Of a stretch of DNA of 14,438 nt, positions 1 through 6,756 are shown one piece after another. Each line of letters begins with the position of its first letter. The stretch's first letter is position 1. The notes under the pieces were generated by a model, which was given only the letters and a program-made list of their open reading frames with translations, was not told the origin of the DNA and did not search any database. Made by a program: the position numbers and the translations under genes. This stretch comes from JBFFXF01 sp041569895 (GTDB taxonomy: Bacteria; Planctomycetota; UBA8108; JACQVS01): positions 1-14,438 of the forward strand of contig JBFFXF010000185.1 in assembly GCA_041569895.1 (NCBI GenBank). Reading direction: 5' to 3'.

Positions 1-3
1 AGA

Positions 4-220
4 CGCCTTCGAGAAGCGAAGGTTGGTTACGATTTGAACCACAGAGGCGCGGCGCGAGCTGGCGCAGCGCCGCGTGAGGGTGCGCCGCGAGGTGGCGCAG
101 CGGCGCACGAGGACGCACAGAGGGGCCGTTCCACATGCCGTAAGGTTCTCGTCTGCCAGAGTGAGACTGAGCTGATGAACCACAGAGGCACGGAGGCACA
201 GAGGACGCACAGAGGGTGCT
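4..220 (+). repeat. R1 interspersed repeat, two head-to-tail copies with GC-rich hairpins
   Basis: This gene-free left edge consists of degenerate repeats built on 'accacagagg' and 'acgcacagagg'. The first copy (4-140) begins with a small hairpin (ccttcg 6-11, cgaagg 17-22), then 'ttacgatttgaaccacagag'. Two GC-rich hairpins interrupt it: stem 48-55/67-74 and stem 80-88/100-108, each with an 11-nt loop. A shorter copy without hairpins lies at 176-218. Bases 4-54 recur at 1241-1291 with two mismatches. Similar 'accacagaggcacagag' repeats are common between genes of Planctomycetota and some other phyla (general knowledge). I see no gene here; the short open frame 34-225 only translates the repeat. 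Confidence 0.8.
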
Positions 221-269
221 TCTGATTTGCCGATAGCGGGGCGGCGACGTCGCTGTCGGCGTCCGGAGA

Positions 270-947
270 CTAATCGCGGTTCTCGACCTGAAGGCGGTTG
301 AGGGCCTCGTTCGCGGCCTCTCTCACCTCGGGGTCACTGTCCTGGACTGCCCTTGCGAGAGCTGGAGCGGCGCGACGGGCACTGGGCCCAAGGCTTCCGG
401 CCAAACGAATGGCGACGATGCGGACTGCCGAGCTCTCATCGCTACCGATCGCCTCACCCAGCCGTTCAATGACGCGGTCGTCAGTCGGGCTGATCGCTCG
501 TAATGCCAGGAAAGCGAGGCCTCGGAGTTCGTCAGTATCCTCTCGACTCATGCGAATCAGTTCGGGAATGGCGTCGCCTGCGTCGCTACTGAAGCCATGC
601 AATACCCATGCTGCACTCGCTCTCTTGTGCTCAATGTCACTCCGAAGTGCTTCGATCAACGCAGGGACACAGACTGACCCGATCTGTGTCAAGGCCCTCA
701 GACTATAACCCACAGAGAGGTCATCGGGTGCCTTATCCAGCTCCTCGATCAGGAGGGGGATAGCTCTCCGTGAGCCCATCTTTCCGAGCTCTTCCATCGC
801 GGTCGTTCTTTCGCTTTCGTCGCCCTGTCTGAGTTTCCTCATCCACCAATACTCGCGCGCCATACCTGTCAAGAACGGCATCGCCGAGCCCAACAGAGTC
901 AGAGCCAGGATGGACGAGAGCAGCAGTACCTTTCTTTGGCGAGTCAT
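270..947 (-). CDS. Membrane-anchored HEAT-repeat protein
   Basis: A 225-residue protein if started at the ATG at 947. A TTG at 995 would add 16 polar residues, but the ATG places a basic MTRQRK stretch directly before a hydrophobic segment (about residues 7-28), giving a typical N-terminal anchor or uncleaved signal. The rest is helical with about five HEAT/PBS-lyase-like repeats from residue 40 to the end, for example GSRRAIPLLIEEL, VPALIEALRSD, AIPELIRMS and AAPALARAVQDSDPEVREAA. HEAT repeats are protein-binding scaffolds; no catalytic residue is recognised and the partner is unknown. The protein probably sits on the outer face of the inner membrane. It resembles the protein at 10083-10622. 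Base composition is lower in G+C than its neighbours (35 of 60 bases at 541-600 against 44 of 60 at 5161-5220). No strong Shine-Dalgarno is seen; only GAG lies just before the ATG. Confidence 0.85.
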   Translation of the reverse strand: MTRQRKVLLLSSILALTLLGSAMPFLTGMAREYWWMRKLRQGDESERTTAMEELGKMGSRRAIPLLIEELDKAPDDLSVGYSLRALTQIGSVCVPALIEALRSDIEHKRASAAWVLHGFSSDAGDAIPELIRMSREDTDELRGLAFLALRAISPTDDRVIERLGEAIGSDESSAVRIVAIRLAGSLGPSARRAAPALARAVQDSDPEVREAANEALNRLQVENRD

Positions 948-1079
948 CTCGCGGTCATTCGTCGGCTTCTGATGATCGGCGGGGTGCGCGGTCAATCACT
1001 GTACGATTCTCACTCGCTGGCCGATCGCAAGAATCGTATCCCGCTTTCCGGGCCGGGGAAGGGAATTCCGACCCGGCGG

Positions 1080-1203
1080 CGCCCGGACCCGGACCCGTGC
1101 CCGTGCCCGTGCCCGTGCCCGAAGGGCTGCTCGACTGCGCTGGCGAGACTCTGCGACGGATCTCTCAGGAAGGCAGGAAGAAGAGGAAGGCAGGAAACGG
1201 GGC
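1080..1203 (+). repeat. R2 composite repeat, copy 1 (minisatellite, core, purine tract)
   Basis: Three joined parts. A hexamer minisatellite (cccgga, then four cccgtg units, about 1082-1120) is followed by a conserved core starting 'gggctgctcgact' and ending 'ctgcgacggatc' (about 1121-1162), then a purine tract of caggaa/aggaag units (1163-1200). The same order and orientation recur at 10679-10815. A reverse-oriented copy lies at 6668-6756. It sits upstream of the HEAT gene that starts at 947. Confidence 0.8.
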
Positions 1204-1240
1204 TGGTCGTGCCTTGCGCGCTTGTGTCGATCGTGGAAAA

Positions 1241-1345
1241 CGCCTTCGAGAAGCGAAGGATGTTTACGATTTGAACCACAGAGGCGCGGCGCTGCGCTAG
1301 CACAGCGCCGCGTGAGAGCACAGAGACGCACAGGGGAGTTTCTTT
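1241..1345 (+). repeat. R1 interspersed repeat, second locus
   Basis: The first 51 bases match 4-54 with two mismatches, including the small hairpin (1243-1248/1254-1259) and 'ttacgatttgaaccacagag'. A GC-rich palindrome follows (stem 1285-1292/1305-1312, extendable to 10 bp), then 'agagcacagagacgcacagg'. With the copy at position 4 it forms direct repeats on both sides of the HEAT gene. Confidence 0.8.
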
Positions 1346-1370
1346 CTGTTCGCGGGGGAGTCGATAGAGG

Positions 1371-1461
1371 CCCGAGCGAAGCTCACGACGCCCCACACCC
1401 ATCAATTCTTCCGTTTCCTGCTTTCCTGAGTTTCCTGCCTTCCTCATAAATCGTCTCACAG
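1371..1461 (+). repeat. R3 repeat, copy 1
   Basis: Contains 'gagcgaagctcacgacg', then a 'cacccatcaattc' segment, a pyrimidine tract of tttcctg units (1412-1443) and the tail 'tcctcataaatcgtctcaca'. The pieces match in order the copies at 6382-6535 and 8951-9038. It ends 19 bp beyond the stop codon of the CotH-domain gene, on that gene's 3' side. A left inverted arm is not clear in this copy. Confidence 0.75.
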
Positions 1462-1479
1462 CAAACCCCCGGACTCGAC

Positions 1480-4400
1480 TCACCCCCGCCCGCAACCCAG
1501 TCCATCCCGCGTCGCATCTTCCCCCGCGTCCGGATACGGCTGCGCCGGCTGGTCGCCTCCGAGGTAAAGGAAGCTCAGGAGACGGATGGGGTCGGTGATG
1601 GTCAGTCGGCCGTCGTCGTTGACGTCGGCCGCGTCGGCGCAGTCGAGGGTGCGGCCCCGGAAGATGGTCTCGAGGATGGCGATCGCGTCGGTGATGTCGA
1701 GGGCGCCGTCGCCGGTGGTGTCGCCGCGGATGAAGCGCGCCGGCTCGTAGGTGTAGGCGTCGCGCAGGACCGCGCTGCGTCCGTCGACGTTCCTCACCGT
1801 GACGCTCACCGTCCCCGCGCCCGGTGGCGTCACGGCGCGGAGCTCGCCTGCCGCGACGCGCTCCACCGACGGTGAGCGCGCGTCGCCGAAGAGGACCTCG
1901 ATCGCCTCGTGGAAACCCGAGCCGAGCACCGACACCTCGGTGCCGCCAGCGCCGCGGCCGCGGTCGGGGTGGATCGACGACACCGCGGGTGGATCCCAGC
2001 CGCTGGTGTTGAAGAGCGTGATCGAGTCGCTGCCGAGGATCTCGCCGGCGGCGCCGAGGGCGAGCAGCTCGAGGACGTGTCGGCCCGGCGTCAGCCCGTC
2101 GATCGTCGCTCTCCATCGGGTCGGCAGGGCGCCCGGGTTCTCCGGCGGCGCCCTCCACTCCACGTCGAGCGGGGCGAACTCGCCGTCGGCGCCGGACGCG
2201 AGGATCGTGGTCGCGACCACCGGCGCGTCTCCCTCGATGGCGAGCGTCGTCGTCGAGTCCACGGCCGGATCGGGCGTGGTGATGCGGAAGGGCACGTCGG
2301 CGGCGCCGGCGAGGAAGTCCTCGATGAACGCCCGTCGCGTGCGGAAGTATCCGTCGATCGACGTCGGCGACTTCGTGCGCGCCGGTCCGGTGACCGAGTC
2401 GATGCGGTCGAGCCACGGGTCGAGCCACGCCTCGCTCCACGGTCCGCGAACGCCCTCCGCCAGCAGCCTCGCGTAGAGCCTTTGCCAGCGCGGGAACGAC
2501 AGCAGGCGGCCGAGTCCGACGCGCGCCGGGCCCGGCATCAGCACGCGCCTCGCGTCGCCGAACACCTGATCGAGGTCCCACGGAAGAAGCATGACGCGCC
2601 CGTCGAGCGACGAGAAGTGCAGGTAGGCGTTCTTGCCGGGACCGAAACCGATGGTGTCCCAGTCCGAGACCACGGAGCGAACGACGAAGACGCGCAGGCT
2701 CGACTCGACCGCCATGATCTCCTCGATCCGCTCGATGAACTCCGCGTCGGGCGTCACGCTGGCGTCCATGGTGTCGAGGAAGGTCAGCAGCGGCCCGAAC
2801 TCGTCCTCGCACTTGCGCATCCCCGGCGTGAAGTAGTAGCGCACGTCCTCCTTCGAGGCGCCGTAGTGCTGGAATTGGCTCGCCGCGACGCCGGTCATCT
2901 GTCCGTCGTCGGAGAAGGCGATCTTCGCGGTGATCTTCCAGCTCAGCGCGTGGCGGTCGCCCGGGAACCAGAAGTCGGAGTGCACCTTGTCGAGAGGCTG
3001 GATCTCGGCCATCGGACGCGGCGCGTGCGAGCGCTCGTTGAGCTTCAGGTTGACGTGCTCGAAGCGCGACCACGGCGCCTTCGCGGACGGCACGGAGGCC
3101 TTGCGGATCAGGTAGTACGCGGTGAACTCCTCGAGGTTGTCGCCGTTGCGGCTGAGGTTGATGCGCTTGCGCGCGCCGCGGAACGGGCGGTCGTCGCGGA
3201 ACCGCAGACGGAACATCTTCGGGTCGTTGTCGCGTCCCCACGGGCTGCCGCGGTAGCGCGCCCCGATGCGGTAGTAGACGTCCCGGTCGTCGAAGATGAA
3301 CGTCCCCGGCACGAGGTCGTCGGAGTGGAGGAGGCGCGCCACCAGCGTGCCGAGGCTGCGCTGATCGAGGATCAGCCGGTAGCGCGACAGCGAGTTCGAC
3401 AGGAGCTCGTTCGGGAAGAAGGTCTCGTCGACGAGGAAGACCAGCGGGTCGTCCTCGCCGCCGAGCGGATACGATCTCGTCCGACCGCCGCGGTCCTCCG
3501 CCTCGACGAAGAACTGGATGCGGTCGGACTGCGCCCCCGGCGGCAGGTCGGCGGCGAAGAGGCCATCGCCCGCAGCGCCGTCGCCGTGGGCGCCGTCGTC
3601 GTGGAGGGCGATCCGCTCGAGGGGACCCGGCCGTCCCGCGTCGCGTCGCCAGAGGACCGATGCGGAGGCGACGCCGTCGGCGTCGGTCACGGTCGCGGTG
3701 ACGCGAACCGGCTCGCCCGGGCCGGGCACCGCCGGCGAGTGCGACACGCGCGAGATCACCGGTCCGAGGTTGTCGCTCCCGGTGCCTTCCCGGAGATGCG
3801 CGCGGGCGCGGTTCTCGCGACCCGGCGTGCCCGGGTCCGGTGGCGTGGGCAGCGTGATCGTCCTTCCGCCGGCGTTGTTGAAGAACGACACGTGCAGCTT
3901 GTCGCAGCCGCGCAGCCAGCGCGCGCGGAACCGGACGCGAACCGGACCCGGTCGCAGCGGCGTCTCGGTGTCGATCTCGACGTGATTGACGGTGCCGTCC
4001 CCGGCCCCGGTCGCGACGAGATGCAGCGAGGCGGAGCCGGTCGCCGCCTCCGCCGTCGTCCGCGTCGAGTGGATGTGATTCCCGAGCAGCCGCCACGGTC
4101 TGGTGTCCTCCTCGAAGTCGCCGTTGGCGATCTGCTCGACCGGCGGGTCGCCCGCGGTCACCGACACGTCGTCGATCAGGCATTCGCCGCGCCGCAGCAT
4201 CAGGAGCCAGAGCTCGGATTCCATCGGCGCCGGGGGCAAGTCGTCGCGGTACTCCTCCTCGAACGTCACCTCGATCCACGGCGCCCGGGCGGACTCGTCG
4301 CTGGCCGTCCATGCGTGACCGACGCCGTTGTCCTGTCGCGGATCGATCAGCTCGAGGCTCGACCCGCCGCCGTCCGCGAGCCGGTCCCAGTCACCGCCGT

Positions 4401-6285
4401 CGCGATAGTCGACCGCGTCGACCACGTTGCCGAGGGGGTCGATCAGCCGGATCTCCTCGCCCGCGTCGCGCAGTCTCCCGAAGCGCTCGAGCTCGTCCGC
4501 CGTCGCATCCGGCGCCGGGCCGACGAGCGGCGCGCCCGCCAGATCGTGGACCTCGCGAATGGCGGCGGGATCGCGTGCCACGACGAGGAAGCCGCCGGGC
4601 GCGATGCGCGCGTCGGCGCCGAAGTCGACGTTGTATCCCGCGTCGAGCCGGAAGCCCGCGAGCGAGACCTCGGCGTCGGAGCTGTTGTGGAGCTCGAGGA
4701 ACTCGCGACGCTCGGGGTCTAGGAGCGGCCGGTAGTGGATCTCGTTGATGACGATTGGACTCGCGGGCGGAGGTGGATTCCTCTCCCCCGGCGTCGTCTC
4801 CGCGCCGGCGAGGAACCGCCCGCCGTCGAGCCTCGCGAAGCCGCGACCGTCGCCGAGCGCGGCGTCCGGAAACCGGAGCGTCGCCGCGTCGACGATGGTC
4901 TCGTCGTCGGGCAGGAAGAGGAAGAGCTGCAGCTCGGGGCCGTCGAGCGCGAACGCGAGCGCGGCCGCGTCGACGACGTGCGTTCCGCCCGGCGCGATCA
5001 CCGCGGGAGCGAGCTCCGACGCGGGCGCGCCGGACGCGGTATCGCGACGCAGCAGGAGGCCGCCGACGTCGACCGGCGACGCGCCGGTGTTCTCGAGCTC
5101 GATCCACCCGCCGGCGCCGGCCGTGCCAGGAAAGACCTCCGAGACGCGCACGGGTGGGGCGAGCGCGCCGACGTCCTCGGTGACCAGGTAGGCGAGCGAC
5201 GCGGCGAGCAGGGCGTCGTTGGAGCTCAGCACCGAGTTGTGGACCTGGATCGCGAGCAGGTTGTCGCCCGGGCGAACGAGCTCCGGCCGCACGACGAAGA
5301 CACTCGGCGGATCGGCCTCGCGCGCCGAGATCGCCCGCGCGTCGAAGGGCACCGGCTCGCCCGGCTCGCCCGAGAGCCCCAGCCGCGCGACCTCCCGACC
5401 GTTGATCCACGCGACGCACCCGTCGTCGACGTGCACGGCGAGCTCCAGCGCATCGGCGGACTCGAGCTGCGCCTCCGTCAGCGAGAACGTCCGCCTGGCG
5501 GCGAACGCAATGTAGTTGCCGCGCATCTCGGGGAGCTCGGTCGCCACGTCGCGCTCGCCGTAACCGATCGGCGTCACGCCGGCGAGCCAGTCGGAGTCGT
5601 CGAAATCCACCCGCGTCCATGCGCGCGGCGGCGAGGAGAAGTCGGCCATCTCGCCGCGCTCGGAGCTCCAGCCGGGTCGGAACCGCCACGGCACGTGGTC
5701 ACCGCGGGCCGGGAAGAGCTCGACGCGCGAGACGCGGGGTGGCCGGAAGTTGTCGTCGCCGGGAGTGCCGCCGGGCCTGCGGCTGCGCGTCCAGCTCTCC
5801 GGCAGCGCGGGATCGGCGATCAGCGACCGCAGCGCCAGCGAGTAGCCCCCGCCGTCCGGCGCGGTCGGCCAGCGCCCGCCGACGCGGTAGCGCACGCGCG
5901 CGACCGTCGACCCGTTCTGGTTGGCGAGCGCCACCGCCTCGCCGCCGTTGTCGAGACGTCCGTCGAAGCTCCCCGCGACGGCGACGTCCGCGCCGTATCG
6001 CTCGCGGAAGGCATCGACATCGGCGCAGACGATGACGTAACTGCGGCCGTCGAGGAACGAGCCCTCCTCGAACAGGAACCGGATGCCGTCGCTGAAGAAG
6101 TAACCGGAGAGATCGACCGCCACCGCCGAGTCGTTGTAGAGTTCGACCCACTCGAGCGCCGGCTCATCGGCGCCACGCGGGTGGTACATGAGCTCGGTGA
6201 TCATCAGGGCTCGCGCGGGAGTGCGCATGAGGACGAGCCAGATGATCGCGAGCGCCAGGCGTAGAACGAGACGAGAGTTCGACAT
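1480..6285 (-). CDS. Secreted multidomain protein: lamin-tail, CotH kinase-like, IPT/TIG, dockerin-like
   Basis: A 1601-residue exported protein started at the ATG at 6285, giving MSNSRLVLRLALAIIWLVLM then PARA, a good signal peptide cleaved near residue 26. An ATG three codons upstream (6294) is possible. Domains, approximate: lamin-tail-like (LTD) 27-140 (ITELMYHP, WVELYN); jelly-roll-like 255-370; LTD 377-480 (WIELENTG); LTD 508-640 (INEIHYRP, FLELHN); carbohydrate-binding-like 715-840; Ig-like 840-955; CotH-like 957-1245 with GKNAYLHF near 1217 and PWDLDQVFG at 1235; IPT/TIG 1430-1515; dockerin-like C-terminus 1516-1601 with two calcium-type loops, DTTGDGALDITD and DVNDDGRLTITD. CotH proteins can be kinases (spore-coat CotH); activity here is not shown. 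Such CotH/LTD/dockerin chains are typical of Planctomycetota. The role is probably at the cell surface or in adhesion, with unknown substrate. It is transcribed divergently from the glycosidase gene. Confidence 0.93.
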   Translation of the reverse strand: MSNSRLVLRLALAIIWLVLMRTPARALMITELMYHPRGADEPALEWVELYNDSAVAVDLSGYFFSDGIRFLFEEGSFLDGRSYVIVCADVDAFRERYGADVAVAGSFDGRLDNGGEAVALANQNGSTVARVRYRVGGRWPTAPDGGGYSLALRSLIADPALPESWTRSRRPGGTPGDDNFRPPRVSRVELFPARGDHVPWRFRPGWSSERGEMADFSSPPRAWTRVDFDDSDWLAGVTPIGYGERDVATELPEMRGNYIAFAARRTFSLTEAQLESADALELAVHVDDGCVAWINGREVARLGLSGEPGEPVPFDARAISAREADPPSVFVVRPELVRPGDNLLAIQVHNSVLSSNDALLAASLAYLVTEDVGALAPPVRVSEVFPGTAGAGGWIELENTGASPVDVGGLLLRRDTASGAPASELAPAVIAPGGTHVVDAAALAFALDGPELQLFLFLPDDETIVDAATLRFPDAALGDGRGFARLDGGRFLAGAETTPGERNPPPPASPIVINEIHYRPLLDPERREFLELHNSSDAEVSLAGFRLDAGYNVDFGADARIAPGGFLVVARDPAAIREVHDLAGAPLVGPAPDATADELERFGRLRDAGEEIRLIDPLGNVVDAVDYRDGGDWDRLADGGGSSLELIDPRQDNGVGHAWTASDESARAPWIEVTFEEEYRDDLPPAPMESELWLLMLRRGECLIDDVSVTAGDPPVEQIANGDFEEDTRPWRLLGNHIHSTRTTAEAATGSASLHLVATGAGDGTVNHVEIDTETPLRPGPVRVRFRARWLRGCDKLHVSFFNNAGGRTITLPTPPDPGTPGRENRARAHLREGTGSDNLGPVISRVSHSPAVPGPGEPVRVTATVTDADGVASASVLWRRDAGRPGPLERIALHDDGAHGDGAAGDGLFAADLPPGAQSDRIQFFVEAEDRGGRTRSYPLGGEDDPLVFLVDETFFPNELLSNSLSRYRLILDQRSLGTLVARLLHSDDLVPGTFIFDDRDVYYRIGARYRGSPWGRDNDPKMFRLRFRDDRPFRGARKRINLSRNGDNLEEFTAYYLIRKASVPSAKAPWSRFEHVNLKLNERSHAPRPMAEIQPLDKVHSDFWFPGDRHALSWKITAKIAFSDDGQMTGVAASQFQHYGASKEDVRYYFTPGMRKCEDEFGPLLTFLDTMDASVTPDAEFIERIEEIMAVESSLRVFVVRSVVSDWDTIGFGPGKNAYLHFSSLDGRVMLLPWDLDQVFGDARRVLMPGPARVGLGRLLSFPRWQRLYARLLAEGVRGPWSEAWLDPWLDRIDSVTGPARTKSPTSIDGYFRTRRAFIEDFLAGAADVPFRITTPDPAVDSTTTLAIEGDAPVVATTILASGADGEFAPLDVEWRAPPENPGALPTRWRATIDGLTPGRHVLELLALGAAGEILGSDSITLFNTSGWDPPAVSSIHPDRGRGAGGTEVSVLGSGFHEAIEVLFGDARSPSVERVAAGELRAVTPPGAGTVSVTVRNVDGRSAVLRDAYTYEPARFIRGDTTGDGALDITDAIAILETIFRGRTLDCADAADVNDDGRLTITDPIRLLSFLYLGGDQPAQPYPDAGEDATRDGLGCGRG

Positions 6286-6337
6286 CGTCAGCATTCTACG
6301 CGGCGTCGGTCGAGGCGGGAAGGAACTGGGAGGAAGC

Positions 6338-6378
6338 GTCGGCCGGGTTGCGCGAGAGGCGAGGGCCGTTTGGCCGAC
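6338..6378. repeat. Inverted repeat upstream of the CotH-domain gene
   Basis: gtcggcc (6338-6344) pairs with ggccgac (6372-6378) across a 27-nt loop, 53-93 bp before the start at 6285. It could be an operator or a leader hairpin for that gene, but nothing shows function and such stems arise easily in G+C-rich DNA. Confidence 0.35.
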
Positions 6379-6381
6379 GAC

Positions 6382-6535
6382 GAGACGACGACCCATGAGG
6401 AAACGGAGGAAGTCGAGGAAGGCGGGAAGGTCCCTGCGACGCCGCGAGCCAAGCTCACGAGGCTCGGCGCCCCCAGCATTCAAGCGTTTCCTGTTTTCCT
6501 GAGTTTCCTGCTCTCCTCATGAGTCGTCTGACAGG
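6382..6535 (+). repeat. R3 repeat, copy 2, with both inverted arms
   Basis: Left arm 'gacgacccatgagga' (6387-6401) is the reverse complement of right arm 'tcctcatgagtcgtc' (6514-6528) with one mismatch. Between them lie a purine tract (6397-6430), 'gcgagccaagctcacgag' (6444-6461), 'cccccagcattc', and a pyrimidine tract of tttcctg units (6486-6511). The order matches copies 1 and 3. It occupies the CotH-side half of the divergent gap. The stretch 6536-6667 holds nothing I recognise. Confidence 0.75.
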
Positions 6536-6667
6536 TGCGCTCGTGGTCTCAGGCATCGCTGCGCCAGCTCGCGCTGTCGTTTCGCGGGAAACGATGGAAA
6601 TGGGTGGTGGATTCTCGTCTGATGGGAGCTGTCGAGGTTCGACTTCGAAGAGCGTCCATTCAGACTC

Positions 6668-6756
6668 CGTTTCCTGCTTTCCTTCTTCTTCCTGATTTCC
6701 TCATGGTTCGTCCGTCGCCAGCGGAGTCGAGTAACCATTCGGGCACGGGGCCGGAT
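6668..6756 (-). repeat. R2 composite repeat, reverse copy at the glycosidase start
   Basis: Read on the minus strand it follows the same order as the copy at 1080-1203: minisatellite end (gggcacgggg on +), core (tccgtcgc, then cagcggagtcgag on +, with about 12 nt missing), and purine tract (tttcctg units on +). The match continues through the ATG at 6703 into the first ~18 codons of the glycosidase gene. Confidence 0.7.

Noticed and set aside
34..225. Short frame beginning MNHRGAARAG
   Set aside because: It is only the translation of the R1 repeat; such peptides are a common annotation artefact.
1010..4312. Long minus-strand open frame of about 1100 codons overlapping the CotH-domain gene
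   Set aside because: It is an Arg-rich, low-complexity translation of another frame of a G+C-rich gene and runs into repeats; the CotH frame has clear domains.
1909..4722. Plus-strand open frame of 937 codons
   Set aside because: Shadow of the CotH-domain gene in the complementary frame, with no recognisable domain.
6286..6483. Upstream extension of the CotH-domain gene
   Set aside because: The added 66 residues cover the R3 repeat and would put the signal peptide inside the protein.
6536..6667. Possible small RNA or promoter in the divergent gap
   Set aside because: No sigma-70-like boxes, strong hairpin or known RNA motif could be supported by eye.
6535..6702. Upstream extension of the glycosidase to a start at 6535
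   Set aside because: It adds 56 residues without similarity, and its end is repeat-encoded; the ATG at 6703 is nearer to the conserved domain, though itself inside a repeat.
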